A stretch of DNA of 64,000 bases from Clostridium rectalis (GTDB taxonomy: Bacteria > Bacillota > Clostridia > Clostridiales > Clostridiaceae). The notes beneath the pieces are model-generated. The model did not search any database. It was not told the origin of the DNA and saw only the letters and a program-made list of their open reading frames with translations. Made by a program: the position numbers and the translations under genes. Positions 17,196 to 25,623 of this stretch are shown here, in pieces; the stretch's first letter is position 1; every line of letters begins with the position of its first letter. The stretch lies in contig NZ_UYZZ01000001.1 in assembly GCF_900626095.1 (NCBI RefSeq), positions 372,001 through 436,000 of the forward strand. Direction: 5' to 3'.

Positions 17196-18263
17196 TTGTT
17201 TCAAGAAAGAATTAAAAAGCTAAGACAGTCTATGGAAAGACAAGATTTAGATGGAATACTATTGGTGGGTGATGCTAATAGAAATTATCTGAGTGGATTT
17301 ACTGGGGATGAGAGTTTTTCTATAATTGGATTAGAAAAAGCAATATTTATAACAGATTCAAGATTTACTGAACAGGCAAAAGAGCAGGTTATAGGGTATG
17401 AAGTAAGAGAGTATAAAGGGAAAATAGAAAAATTTATGTCAAAAATAGTGAAAGAACTAAACATAAAAAAATTAGGATTTGAAGAAGATATAGTTACCTT
17501 CAAAAATTATGTTACATACAAGGATAGTTTTTCTTGTGAACTAGTACCTATAAAAGGTATAATAGAAGATATAAGAATTATAAAAGATGAAGAAGAAATA
17601 GTTTGCATTAAGAAAGCTGCTGAAATAGCAGATAGAGCTTTTGCAAAAATATTACAATTTGTAAAACCAGGTATGACGGAAAAGGAAGTTGGAGTAGAAC
17701 TTGAGTATTGGTTAAAAAAATTTGGAGCTAGTGGACTATCTTTTCCATCAATAGTAGCGTCTGGAGAAAGGTCAAGTTTACCTCATGGTCAGCCTACAGA
17801 TAAAGTAATAAAAATGGGAGATTTTTTAACACTTGATTTTGGGTGTGTTTACAATGGCTATTGTTCTGACATGACTAGAACAATAGTTATGGGAAATGCA
17901 ACAGATAAAATGACAGAAATATATAATGTTGTTTTAGAGGCCCAAGAAACTGCAATTAAAGCTTTTAAACCGGGATCAACAGGTGCTGAAGTTGATAAAG
18001 TTGCTAGAGATTATATAAAAGAAAAAGGTTATGGAAAATATTTTGGACATGGATTGGGCCATGGTGTAGGAAGAGAAATTCATGAATTACCAGGAATTAG
18101 TCCAAATGGAGATATAATATTAAAACCTGGAATGATAGTAACAAATGAGCCGGGAATATATATACCAGATTTTGGTGGTGTTAGAATTGAGGATTTAATC
18201 CTTATAACTGAGAATGGTTGCGAAGTGATTTCAAAAACCACAAAAAAATTAATAACTATATAA
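17196..18263 (+). CDS. M24-family Xaa-Pro aminopeptidase/dipeptidase
   Basis: Cytoplasmic metallopeptidase that cleaves peptides with proline at position 2. A creatinase-like N-terminal domain (about 1-125) precedes the pita-bread catalytic domain. Metal ligands are visible in LDFGCVYNGYCSDMTRT (two Asp), HGLGHGVGREIHE (His), NEPGIY (Glu) and GGVRIED (Glu). The start is TTG 17196, immediately after the aroQ stop, behind GGGGGTGAAAG. Length 355 fits PepQ/YqhT. The efp gene follows, as yqhT-efp does in B. subtilis. Confidence 0.93.
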   Translation: MFQERIKKLRQSMERQDLDGILLVGDANRNYLSGFTGDESFSIIGLEKAIFITDSRFTEQAKEQVIGYEVREYKGKIEKFMSKIVKELNIKKLGFEEDIVTFKNYVTYKDSFSCELVPIKGIIEDIRIIKDEEEIVCIKKAAEIADRAFAKILQFVKPGMTEKEVGVELEYWLKKFGASGLSFPSIVASGERSSLPHGQPTDKVIKMGDFLTLDFGCVYNGYCSDMTRTIVMGNATDKMTEIYNVVLEAQETAIKAFKPGSTGAEVDKVARDYIKEKGYGKYFGHGLGHGVGREIHELPGISPNGDIILKPGMIVTNEPGIYIPDFGGVRIEDLILITENGCEVISKTTKKLITI

Positions 18264-18335
18264 AATAAATAGTATTAACTTACCTGATAAGGTTATAATA
18301 TAAATGAATTAATAGTTTTGGAGGGATACTTAAAA

Positions 18336-18893
18336 ATGATATCAGCAGGAGATTTAAGAAAAGGAACCACTTTTGAATTAGATGGACAAGTTTATACAGT
18401 AGTAGATTTCTTACATGTTAAACCTGGTAAAGGTGCAGCATTTGTAAGAACTAAAATAAGAAATGTTATTTCTGGTGGAGTTACTGAAACAACATTTAAC
18501 CCAACTACAAAACTTCAGGAAGCTGTTATAGAAAGAAAAGAAATGCAGTATTTGTATTCAGATGGAGAATTATATTATTTTATGGATCAAGAAACTTTTG
18601 AACAGATTCCATTAAACTTTGAAAAAGTAGAAGAAGCTATAAAATATTTAAAAGAAAATATGTTTGCAGTAATTAAGTTTTACAAAGGAGAAGCTTTCTC
18701 TGTAGAGCCACCTAACTTTGTTGAATTACAAATAACTCATACAGAACCAGGAGCTAAAGGAAATACTGCAACTAATGTTATGAAACCTGCTACTGTTGAA
18801 ACAGGAGCAATTATCCAAGTTCCATTATTTGTAAATGAAGAAGACGTTATAAGAATAGATACAAGAACTGGCGAATATATGGAAAGAGTTTAA
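18336..18893 (+). CDS. efp: translation elongation factor P
   Basis: EF-P binds ribosomes stalled at polyproline and restores peptide-bond formation. [20 protein letters not shown] is the KOW domain start. [17 protein letters not shown] holds the tip loop with the modifiable Lys. [18 protein letters not shown] is the conserved OB-domain block, and the C-terminus [13 protein letters not shown] is typical. I chose ATG 18336 behind GGAGGG, giving exactly 185 residues. A TTG at 18318 would add six residues and overlaps the ribosome site. Confidence 0.96.
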   Translation: MISAGDLRKGTTFELDGQVYTVVDFLHVKPGKGAAFVRTKIRNVISGGVTETTFNPTTKLQEAVIERKEMQYLYSDGELYYFMDQETFEQIPLNFEKVEEAIKYLKENMFAVIKFYKGEAFSVEPPNFVELQITHTEPGAKGNTATNVMKPATVETGAIIQVPLFVNEEDVIRIDTRTGEYMERV

Positions 18894-18922
18894 CCAATAC
18901 TATGGATAGAAGTTAAAAAAGG

Positions 18923-18958
18923 CGACATACATAATTTTATGTATGTCGTTGCTTTCTA
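18923..18958 (+). terminator. terminator after efp
   Basis: CGACATACATA pairs perfectly with TATGTATGTCG (18923-18933 with 18938-18948). The tail TTGCTTTC is only partly T-rich, so efficiency may be moderate. Confidence 0.6.
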
Positions 18959-18983
18959 AATTATAAAATAAGGATGTGAATAT

Positions 18984-19400
18984 ATGGATACAATTAAATC
19001 AAGAGTTTCTTATTTAAATGGACTGATTGACGGTCTAGAAATTAAAAAAGAAAGTAAAGAGGGAAAGGTTTTATATGAAGTGGTAGAGGTGCTTAAGGAT
19101 ATAGCTGATGAATTAGAGGAGTTAAATGATAGACAAAATGATATCGAAGAATATATGGATGCAGTTAATGAAAATATATCATTTATTGAGGATGATTTAT
19201 ACGACGAAGATGATGATTTTTCAGAAGAGGATATAGAAGATTTTATAGATATGTTATGTCCTAAGTGCGGCGAAACTTTATATATAGATACTAAAATTTT
19301 ACATGATAAGGACAGTATTGTATGTCCAAATTGTCATAATGATATTCCTTTGGATTTAAAATGTGGGTCAGAATGCGAAAGCTGTAATAGTTATAAATAA
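18984..19400 (+). CDS. CD1247-type protein with zinc ribbon
   Basis: The 138-residue acidic protein begins MDTIKSRVSYLNGLIDGL, the pattern of the CD1247 N-terminal family found near spoIIIA in clostridia. Residues about 15-75 are likely helical/coiled coil. A C-terminal zinc ribbon follows with CPKCGE at about 92-97 and CPNCH at about 114-118, and further Cys near the end (CGSECESC). Function is unknown. It is separated from spoIIIAA by a strong terminator, so it is not part of that operon. The family name comes from memory of database nomenclature. Confidence 0.75.
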   Translation: MDTIKSRVSYLNGLIDGLEIKKESKEGKVLYEVVEVLKDIADELEELNDRQNDIEEYMDAVNENISFIEDDLYDEDDDFSEEDIEDFIDMLCPKCGETLYIDTKILHDKDSIVCPNCHNDIPLDLKCGSECESCNSYK

Positions 19401-19422
19401 TAAATTTAAATATATAAATTTA

Positions 19423-19463
19423 AAAAGATAGATTAATTTTATTTTAAAATTAATCTATCTTTT
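19423..19463 (+). terminator. terminator after the CD1247-type gene
   Basis: A long AT-rich stem (AAAAGATAGATTAATTTTA with its complement) ends in TCTTTTTT. It insulates the spoIIIA operon from the gene upstream. Confidence 0.75.
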
Positions 19464-19475
19464 TTATTGTTATTG

Positions 19476-19504
19476 TCATATTTTTTGATTTGTTAAAATA
19501 CTTT
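19476..19504 (+). promoter_or_regulatory. sigma-E-like promoter of the spoIIIA operon
   Basis: TCATATT at 19476-19482 fits the sigma-E -35 consensus (KMATATT). AATACTTT at 19497-19504 fits six of eight bases of the CATACANT -10. Spacing is 14 bases. Mother-cell sigma-E control of spoIIIA is established in B. subtilis, and the position 25 bases upstream of spoIIIAA agrees. Confidence 0.6.
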
Positions 19505-19528
19505 TTAATAAGAAAGGAGGATAAATAA

Positions 19529-20443
19529 ATGATAAACATGAGAGATATAACTAATGTTTTACCAGATAGTATTAAAAATTCTATTAGATTTGAAGAGTTA
19601 GATAAACTTCAGGAAATACGAATAAAAGCTAATAAACCTATAATACTTCAAAATGGATATAAAGAAATAATAACTAAATATACTACAAATGTAGAAGAAA
19701 TAAAATCTATCATTCAAAGAATGAGTAATTATTCTATTTATGCATATGATGAAGATATAAAACAAGGATATATAACAATTAAGGGAGGACATAGGGTAGG
19801 CATATGTGGAAGATGCATTATTGAAAACAATAAAGTTAAAACAATAAAAGATCCGGCATCTTTGAATATAAGAATATGTAGAGAAGTTATAGGATGTTCT
19901 AATTTTCTAATACCTCATATTATACGAAATAATAGTGTTTATAATACAATTATAATATCTCCTCCTAAATGTGGTAAAACTACAATAATAAGGGATTTAT
20001 GTAGGAATATTTCTAATGGAGTTTTAGAATTAAAACTTACAGGTAAAAAAGTTTGTGTTATAGATGAAAGAAGTGAAATAGGAGCATGTTTTAATGGAAT
20101 TCCACAGTTAAACGTGGGAATTAGAACAGATGTATTAGATAGTTGTCCTAAAAGTGAGGGAATAATAATGGCTATAAGAAGTATGTCTCCTGAAGTAATT
20201 GTTTGTGATGAAATAGGAACTCTTAAAGACGTGGAAGCTATGATAAATGCAATGAATTCTGGAGTAAACTTAATTAGTACAATTCATGGATATGGGATAG
20301 AAGATTTATTAAATAGAACTGTATTTAATGAAATATTAAAAAATAATATATTTCAAAAAGCTGTTGTTTTAAGTAACAAAAATGGAGCAGGGACTATAGA
20401 ATATATATTTGATTTTGAGAAAAATAAAAAGCTTTCAAATTAA
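19529..20443 (+). CDS. spoIIIAA: stage III sporulation protein AA, secretion ATPase-like
   Basis: Mother-cell ATPase that powers the SpoIIIA-SpoIIQ channel (feeding tube) to the forespore. A P-loop is seen at IISPPKCGKTTIIRDL and a Walker B region at EVIVCDEIGTLKDVEAM; GGHRVGICGR and VIDERSEIGAC are family blocks. Length 304 is usual. AAAGGAGG lies eight bases before ATG 19529. It heads an eight-gene cluster in standard order AA to AH behind the sigma-E-like promoter. Confidence 0.96.
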   Translation: MINMRDITNVLPDSIKNSIRFEELDKLQEIRIKANKPIILQNGYKEIITKYTTNVEEIKSIIQRMSNYSIYAYDEDIKQGYITIKGGHRVGICGRCIIENNKVKTIKDPASLNIRICREVIGCSNFLIPHIIRNNSVYNTIIISPPKCGKTTIIRDLCRNISNGVLELKLTGKKVCVIDERSEIGACFNGIPQLNVGIRTDVLDSCPKSEGIIMAIRSMSPEVIVCDEIGTLKDVEAMINAMNSGVNLISTIHGYGIEDLLNRTVFNEILKNNIFQKAVVLSNKNGAGTIEYIFDFEKNKKLSN

Positions 20444-20458
20444 TAAAAAGGAGTTAGT

Positions 20459-20977
20459 ATGTTAAAAGTTATAGGAAGTTTAATGGTTATTCTGTCTTGC
20501 AGTATAATTGGTTTTTTATATGGAGAAAAATTCAAAAGAAGAACTTCACAATTAAAAGAGTTAGAAAGGTCTATTCATCAACTTCAAAATGAAGTTATAT
20601 ATACCCATACTGCTTTGCCAGAAGTATTACATAATGTGTATCTTAAAAGTAATAGTACTGTAGGAAAAGTATTTGAAGATGTATCTAAAATGCTTTTTTT
20701 AAATGATGTGGATAATGTATATGATGGATTTTATAAAGCATTTAATGATTCATTAGAATGTATAAGTTTAAAAAAGGAGGATGTAGATGTAATACTTAAT
20801 TTGGCAAAAACATTGGGAGAATCTGATGTGGAAGGACAAAACAGAATGTTTTCATTAACAATAGAAAATATAAAAAAACAAATATCTAATGCAGAAGTAC
20901 TTATGCACAAAAATGTAAAAATGTATAGATATTTGGGGTTTACTTTAGGAGCTACAATAGTAATCATGTTTATTTAA
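20459..20977 (+). CDS. spoIIIAB: stage III sporulation protein AB
   Basis: A GspF-like component of the SpoIIIA channel, 172 residues. An N-terminal membrane helix (about 3-22) and a C-terminal helix (about 155-172) flank a cytoplasmic helical region with the typical RTSQLKELERSIHQLQNEV and VEGQNRMFSLTIENIKKQ blocks. AAAGGAG precedes the ATG. It lies between spoIIIAA and spoIIIAC in the canonical order. Confidence 0.95.
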   Translation: MLKVIGSLMVILSCSIIGFLYGEKFKRRTSQLKELERSIHQLQNEVIYTHTALPEVLHNVYLKSNSTVGKVFEDVSKMLFLNDVDNVYDGFYKAFNDSLECISLKKEDVDVILNLAKTLGESDVEGQNRMFSLTIENIKKQISNAEVLMHKNVKMYRYLGFTLGATIVIMFI

Positions 20978-20994
20978 AAAGGGGGAAACTAAGC

Positions 20995-21192
20995 ATGCTA
21001 GATATAAATTTAATATTTAAGATAGGAGCAGTAAGTATACTCATAATAATTTTAGATAAAATACTAAAAACTAGTGGGTATGATGATTATGCTGTAATAA
21101 CTAATTTAGCAGGAATAGTTATAATACTTATGATGGTTATAAATTTAGTAAGTAAGTTATTTAATGCTGTAAAAACTATGTTTCAACTTTAG
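20995..21192 (+). CDS. spoIIIAC: stage III sporulation protein AC
   Basis: A 65-residue protein with two membrane helices separated by a short polar loop (KTSGYDDYAV), the conserved SpoIIIAC pattern. AGGGGGAAA precedes the ATG. It is a small membrane subunit of the mother cell to forespore channel. Size and place between AB and AD are diagnostic. Confidence 0.94.
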   Translation: MLDINLIFKIGAVSILIIILDKILKTSGYDDYAVITNLAGIVIILMMVINLVSKLFNAVKTMFQL

Positions 21193-21201
21193 GAGGCTTC
21201 T

Positions 21202-21585
21202 ATGGAAATAATAAAAGTGGTTAGTTTTGCTTTTGCAGCATTGTTTATAGTTCTTATTGTAAAGGATAGAAGAGAGGATTTAGCTATACAGATAAGTATG
21301 GCAGCTGGTATATTAATATTTTTATTTATGATAAGTAAAATAGCTACTGTGATGAATTTACTGCAACAACTTTCGTTAAAAGCCAACATAGATTTTGTAT
21401 ATCTTACTACGGTGTTTAAGATACTTGGAATTGCGTATTTAGCATCTTTTTGCAGTGAAATTTGTAAAGATGCTGGGCAAAGTAGTATAGCTTCTAAAGT
21501 GGAATTTGCAGGAAAAATATTAATACTTGTACTTGCTATCCCAATTCTTATGGCGGTGTTACAGTCTATTCTAAGGATAATGTAG
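21202..21585 (+). CDS. spoIIIAD: stage III sporulation protein AD
   Basis: A 127-residue membrane protein with about four hydrophobic segments. VVSFAFAALFIVLIVKDRRED and YLASFCSEICKDAGQSSIASKVEFAGK are family blocks; the latter is highly conserved. TTAGGAGGCTTCT precedes the ATG. It ends directly before spoIIIAE. Confidence 0.95.
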   Translation: MEIIKVVSFAFAALFIVLIVKDRREDLAIQISMAAGILIFLFMISKIATVMNLLQQLSLKANIDFVYLTTVFKILGIAYLASFCSEICKDAGQSSIASKVEFAGKILILVLAIPILMAVLQSILRIM

Positions 21586-21594
21586 GTGAGAAGA

Positions 21595-22749
21595 ATGAAA
21601 AAGATAATTACCAAGTTATTAATATTTTTAATGTTTTTTTGTGTGACCTGTAATGTACAAGCATCTTCTAAAGAAATTGCCAATAATAATGATAAAGAGG
21701 TAGAGCAACTTTATGATTATATTACCAATATGAAAAGTGAATATGAAATTTTAAAGGATATGAATATAAAATCATATGTAAATGAGTTTATGAAAAATGG
21801 AAAAGATAATATGTCTTTTAAGAAAATAACCAAGGCTCTTATATCTTTTGGATTTAAGGAAATGTCAGCGGCTATTAAACTTATGGCAGTTTTAGTTATT
21901 ATTTCAATCGTATGTGTACTTATAACTAATTTAGAGAAAGCGTTTAGCAATGAGGGGTTATCAGAAATCGCATATTTTGCTTGCTACTCGTTGATAATAA
22001 TAATAATGGCTAAAAGCTTTTATATAGGTGTGGATTTAGGAAGAGAGACTATAAATAAAATGGCGGATTTTATGCTTGCATTGATACCAGTGTTATTAAT
22101 GCTTCTTGCAAGTATTGGAGGAATTGCAGAAGCAGCAGTAATAGATCCCATAGTAATAGGTGCAATAAACATAAGTGCAAGAATATTTGCAAATGTTTTA
22201 ATACCAATAATATGCATGACATTCGTTTTACAATTTGTAAATAATATAAGTGAAGAATATAAAATAGATAAATTGACTAAACTTTTAAATCAGGTAGCTC
22301 TTTGGGGACAAGGTGTATTAATGACTGTTTTTATAGGAATACTTACAGTAAGAGGAATTTCTTCAAAAACCTTGGATCAAGTAGTTGCTAAAACTGCTAA
22401 ATATGCAGTAGATAATTTTGTACCTATAGTAGGGAAATGTTTATCTGATGCTATATCAACTGTAGCAGGATATTCATTATTACTTAAAAATGCTTTAAGT
22501 AGCGTAGGGCTTATAGTTCTTATAGGAATAGTAATTTTTCCAGTAATAAAAATACTTATAATTGCTTTGTTATATAAACTTACTGCTGCTTTAATTGAAC
22601 CTATAGGAGATAAAAAACTTGTAAATTGTATAGCATCAGCTGGTGATTCTTTAATATTAATAACATCTTGTCTTATATGTGTATCAGTAATGTTTTTTAT
22701 AATGATTTCTATAATAGCTTCCGCAGGGAAAATAGCTGTAGGAGGATGA
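21595..22749 (+). CDS. spoIIIAE: stage III sporulation protein AE
   Basis: A multi-spanning membrane protein of the SpoIIIA channel, about 384 residues. It has an N-terminal signal-like segment (KKIITKLLIFLMFFCVTCNVQAS) and then several helices. Conserved stretches include AAVIDPIVIGAINISARI, GILTVRGISSKTLDQV and FVPIVGKCLSDA. I chose ATG 21595 with AGGTGAG just upstream; a GTG at 21586 is nine bases earlier. It is the largest membrane gene of the operon. Confidence 0.95.
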   Translation: MKKIITKLLIFLMFFCVTCNVQASSKEIANNNDKEVEQLYDYITNMKSEYEILKDMNIKSYVNEFMKNGKDNMSFKKITKALISFGFKEMSAAIKLMAVLVIISIVCVLITNLEKAFSNEGLSEIAYFACYSLIIIIMAKSFYIGVDLGRETINKMADFMLALIPVLLMLLASIGGIAEAAVIDPIVIGAINISARIFANVLIPIICMTFVLQFVNNISEEYKIDKLTKLLNQVALWGQGVLMTVFIGILTVRGISSKTLDQVVAKTAKYAVDNFVPIVGKCLSDAISTVAGYSLLLKNALSSVGLIVLIGIVIFPVIKILIIALLYKLTAALIEPIGDKKLVNCIASAGDSLILITSCLICVSVMFFIMISIIASAGKIAVGG

Positions 22750-22753
22750 TATA

Positions 22754-23338
22754 GTGTTAGAATTTTTAAGAGGTTGGATAGTTAATATAGCTACTATAGT
22801 GTTATTTATAACTGCAGTAGAAATGATACTACCTAATAATAGTTTGAAGAAATATTCTAAATTTGTATTAGGGTTAATACTTATGACTGCACTTATAAAC
22901 CCACTTATAAAAATATTTAATAAAAATTTCGATATAAATATTTATAGTGAAAATATAAGCAAGAAAATAGAAGAGGATAATTTTAAAGGAGAGATAAAGG
23001 AATATCGAGAAAAAAATGTTGATAATACAGTGAAGGCATTTCAAAAAAATTTAGAAGAAGTTATAGAAGAAAAACTTTTAAAAGAATTTAAAGGAAATAA
23101 GTATAAGATAAATACCAAAGTTGAGTTTCATGAAAAAGAAAACAAATTTTTAATCAAAAATATTAACCTAGGAATTAAAGATAATAAAATTAAAAAGGTG
23201 AAGAAGGTGCAAGTAACCTTAAATAATAAGATTAAGAAAGAAGAAAATGTAGATTCTGAGCTAGCTAAAAATATAAAGGAATATTTAGGGAAAGAGCTTA
23301 ATATTTCTCCTAAAATAATAACAATTCATAAGATATAA
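22754..23338 (+). CDS. spoIIIAF: stage III sporulation protein AF
   Basis: Two N-terminal membrane helices (about residues 7-25 and 35-52, ending GLILMTALINPLIKIF) are followed by a Lys/Glu-rich soluble domain of about 130 residues. This is the SpoIIIAF ring-forming architecture. The start is GTG 22754 with GGAGGATG upstream, overlapping the last codons of spoIIIAE. The C-terminal domain is rich in Lys, more charged than usual. Confidence 0.92.
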   Translation: MLEFLRGWIVNIATIVLFITAVEMILPNNSLKKYSKFVLGLILMTALINPLIKIFNKNFDINIYSENISKKIEEDNFKGEIKEYREKNVDNTVKAFQKNLEEVIEEKLLKEFKGNKYKINTKVEFHEKENKFLIKNINLGIKDNKIKKVKKVQVTLNNKIKKEENVDSELAKNIKEYLGKELNISPKIITIHKI

Positions 23339-23350
23339 AGGAGGTTAACT

Positions 23351-23980
23351 ATGAATCTAAAAAGATTACTAGAAAAACTTAAAGATAATAGTAATAAAAG
23401 TAAAAAAGTTTACAGTAATAAGACTACAATTAATTTACTAATAATTTTTTTAGTAGGAGTATTAATATTAATAACTGCAAGTTTTTTTAAAACTACGGGT
23501 AATGAATCTAAGGAAACTTTTATAAAGAAAGGTAATGATACTGAAAAAAAGGTTGGAGAAGATGAGGAAAATAAAAAAGATCAAGATTTAGAAAAGACAC
23601 TTAAATTTGATTTGAAAAATATTCTGCAGCAAACGGAGGGTGTTGGAAGAGTAGAAGTAATGATTTATTTTGAAAGTGGTGAAGAACAAGTACCTGCAGT
23701 AAATATTAATAATTCAACTAACTCAGCAGTAGAGACTGATAATGAAGGGGGGAGGAGAAATACAACACAAAAAAATAATGGTGAAACAGTAGTAATAACT
23801 AATGAAGGTGATACAAGTAAACCACTTATAGTGAAAAAGAATAAACCAAAGGTAACAGGGGTGCTTATTGTAGCGGAAGGAGCAGAAGAAAAAGTTACAG
23901 AGTATAGGATTAGAAAGGCGGTAACTAACTTATTTCAGATTCCAGATGTTAAAGTTAACGTTTATCCTATGAAAAAGTAG
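23351..23980 (+). CDS. spoIIIAG: stage III sporulation protein AG
   Basis: A 209-residue protein with one membrane helix (about 28-46), a charged linker and the ring-building motif domain. The C-terminal block KVTGVLIVAEGAEEKVTEYRI, followed by AVTNLFQI and KVNVYPM, is diagnostic. AAAGGAGGTTAACT precedes the ATG. SpoIIIAG forms a large ring in the intermembrane space; homology is to secretion ring proteins. An Asn-rich insertion lies in the middle. Confidence 0.94.
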   Translation: MNLKRLLEKLKDNSNKSKKVYSNKTTINLLIIFLVGVLILITASFFKTTGNESKETFIKKGNDTEKKVGEDEENKKDQDLEKTLKFDLKNILQQTEGVGRVEVMIYFESGEEQVPAVNINNSTNSAVETDNEGGRRNTTQKNNGETVVITNEGDTSKPLIVKKNKPKVTGVLIVAEGAEEKVTEYRIRKAVTNLFQIPDVKVNVYPMKK

Positions 23981-24039
23981 TATATATTTAATTATTAAAG
24001 CATATAATTCTTTAGAAAGATGGATAGGGGGAATGTTTT

Positions 24040-24549
24040 ATGAATAAGAAACAAGCTGTTATAATTGTTACTTTGTCGGCACTTATTATTTGCATGGGGT
24101 TACTAGCTACAAGACTTAATAGTCCACTGTATACTCAAAGTGGTGCAGAGGATAAAAGTGCTATTTCATTAAAAGAAACTAGTTCTAAAAAAGAAGCTAC
24201 TACTTCAAATTATTTTGTTGAAGCAAAAATCAATAGAGACAATAAATATTCTCAAACATTACAAAGTTTAAAAAATGTAATGGAAGATAAGAACATATCA
24301 CAACAGCAAAGGGATAAATCAGCTGAAAAATATGCACAAGTTGCTATGGCAGTAAATCATGAAAATAAGATAGAGATGAATTTACAGGCTAAAGGTTATG
24401 AGGACGCAGTGTGTCTTCTTAATGGAGATAAGGCTACAGTTATAGTTAAAACCAAGGATAAGCTAACAGATAAGCAACTTAAGGAAATACAGAGTGTAGT
24501 AATTAATGAGGCTAAAATTAAGGATGTAGAGATTCAACCTAAACAATAG
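24040..24549 (+). CDS. spoIIIAH: stage III sporulation protein AH
   Basis: A 169-residue protein with one N-terminal membrane helix (about 6-26), a Ser/Thr/Lys linker, and a C-terminal YscJ-like domain (about 85-165, with KGYEDAVCLLNGDKATVIVK). It is the partner of forespore SpoIIQ in the zipper channel. GGGGGAATGTTTT precedes the ATG. It is the last gene of the operon, followed by a sigma-A-type promoter for the next gene rather than by a clear terminator. Confidence 0.94.
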   Translation: MNKKQAVIIVTLSALIICMGLLATRLNSPLYTQSGAEDKSAISLKETSSKKEATTSNYFVEAKINRDNKYSQTLQSLKNVMEDKNISQQQRDKSAEKYAQVAMAVNHENKIEMNLQAKGYEDAVCLLNGDKATVIVKTKDKLTDKQLKEIQSVVINEAKIKDVEIQPKQ

Positions 24550-24552
24550 TAA

Positions 24553-24581
24553 TTGTAAAAGGGAAATGTATTTGATATAAT
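24553..24581 (+). promoter_or_regulatory. sigma-A promoter of the Asp23-family gene
   Basis: TTGTAA at 24553-24558 and TATAAT at 24576-24581 have a 17-base spacer. It starts four bases after the spoIIIAH stop, separating vegetative from sporulation transcription. Confidence 0.65.
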
Positions 24582-24639
24582 ATAGCTAATGATTAACCTT
24601 TTACGAGTGTAGAAGATGAGAAGCAGGGGGTAGAGAAGT

Positions 24640-25035
24640 ATGGAAGAAGAGATGAGAAATGAGTTAGATATGGGTATAGTTAAGATATCAGATGAAGTTG
24701 TAGGAGTAATTGCAGGGCTTGCTACTACAGAAATATCAGGAATAGTTGGCATGAGTGCAAGCCTTGTTGGCGGGATAACTCAGATACTTACAGGCAAGAA
24801 AAACTTATCTAAAGGAGTAAAGGTTACTGTTGGAGAAAATAGCGCAACTATTGATTTATATGTTGTAGTAGAATATGGAGTAAAAATTCCTGAAGTAGCG
24901 GTAAAAGTTCAGGAAAATGTAAAAAAGGCTGTAGAATCTATGACAGGGCTTACTGTATCTGGTATAAACATACACGTACAAAATGTGATGATCCCCAAAA
25001 TGGAAACAAACAACATACAAGAATTAGAAGAGTAA
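24640..25035 (+). CDS. Asp23/Gls24 family envelope stress response protein
   Basis: The 131-residue protein fits the family: GIVKISDEVVGVIAGLATTEISGIVGMS at the N-terminus, the central VTVGENSATIDLYVVVEYGVKIP, and the C-terminal VSGINIHVQNV. Members are abundant peripheral envelope proteins; B. subtilis YqhY occupies the same place before nusB. It has its own promoter and terminator, so it is a single-gene unit between spoIIIA and nusB. Confidence 0.93.
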   Translation: MEEEMRNELDMGIVKISDEVVGVIAGLATTEISGIVGMSASLVGGITQILTGKKNLSKGVKVTVGENSATIDLYVVVEYGVKIPEVAVKVQENVKKAVESMTGLTVSGINIHVQNVMIPKMETNNIQELEE

Positions 25036-25041
25036 GTTTAT

Positions 25042-25068
25042 CACCCTCTGTTTTCAGAGGGTGTTTGT
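25042..25068 (+). terminator. terminator of the Asp23-family gene
   Basis: CACCCTCTG pairs with CAGAGGGTG (25042-25050 with 25055-25063) around a TTTT loop, followed by TTTGT. Confidence 0.75.
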
Positions 25069-25093
25069 ATGTTATAAATAAGTTAGTATAATT
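25065..25093 (+). promoter_or_regulatory. sigma-A promoter of nusB
   Basis: TTGTAT at 25065-25070 and TATAAT at 25088-25093 with a 17-base spacer. The -35 overlaps the tail of the preceding terminator. This would start the nusB-folD-xseA-xseB-ispA unit. Confidence 0.55.
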
Positions 25094-25143
25094 ATGAATT
25101 ATGTGACAATAATTTAAATATGAGTAAATATAGGAGGCATACT

Positions 25144-25605
25144 ATGAACAGAAAAAAGACTAGAGAAATAGCAATGAAACTATTATTTGAAATGGCAATA
25201 AAAAAAGAAGATTATAAAGATGTAATTGAAAATTTAAAAGAAGCCAATACACAAGAAGAAGGAAAAACTGGAGAAATTCTAGGTATAAAAATAGAAAAAG
25301 ATCCAGAAAATATAGATTTACAAGATGTGGATATGCCATATTTAGTAAGAGTTCTTAAAGGTGTTGAAGAGAATAGAAGTCTTATTGATGAGAAAATAGA
25401 AATGCATTTAAAAAAGTGGAAATTACATAGAATTGCAAAAGTGGATTTATCTATATTAAGACTTTGTACATATGAAATATTATTTGAGGAGGACATTCCA
25501 GAAAAAGTATCCATAAATGAAGCAATTGAACTTGCTAAAAGATATGGAGAAGATAAGTCTTCTTCTTTTATAAATGCAGTATTAGATAGTATAGTTAAAA
25601 ATTAA
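25144..25605 (+). CDS. nusB: transcription antitermination factor NusB
   Basis: Helical RNA-binding protein that acts with NusE in rRNA antitermination. [17 protein letters not shown] is the usual N-terminus. [38 protein letters not shown] and [10 protein letters not shown] are conserved blocks. An insertion after residue 30 is common in clostridial forms. I chose ATG 25144 behind AGGAGG; the frame extends upstream without a ribosome site. Order nusB-folD-xseA-xseB-ispA matches B. subtilis. Confidence 0.95.
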   Translation: MNRKKTREIAMKLLFEMAIKKEDYKDVIENLKEANTQEEGKTGEILGIKIEKDPENIDLQDVDMPYLVRVLKGVEENRSLIDEKIEMHLKKWKLHRIAKVDLSILRLCTYEILFEEDIPEKVSINEAIELAKRYGEDKSSSFINAVLDSIVKN

Positions 25606-25623
25606 AGAGGAGTTGTTGCAATA

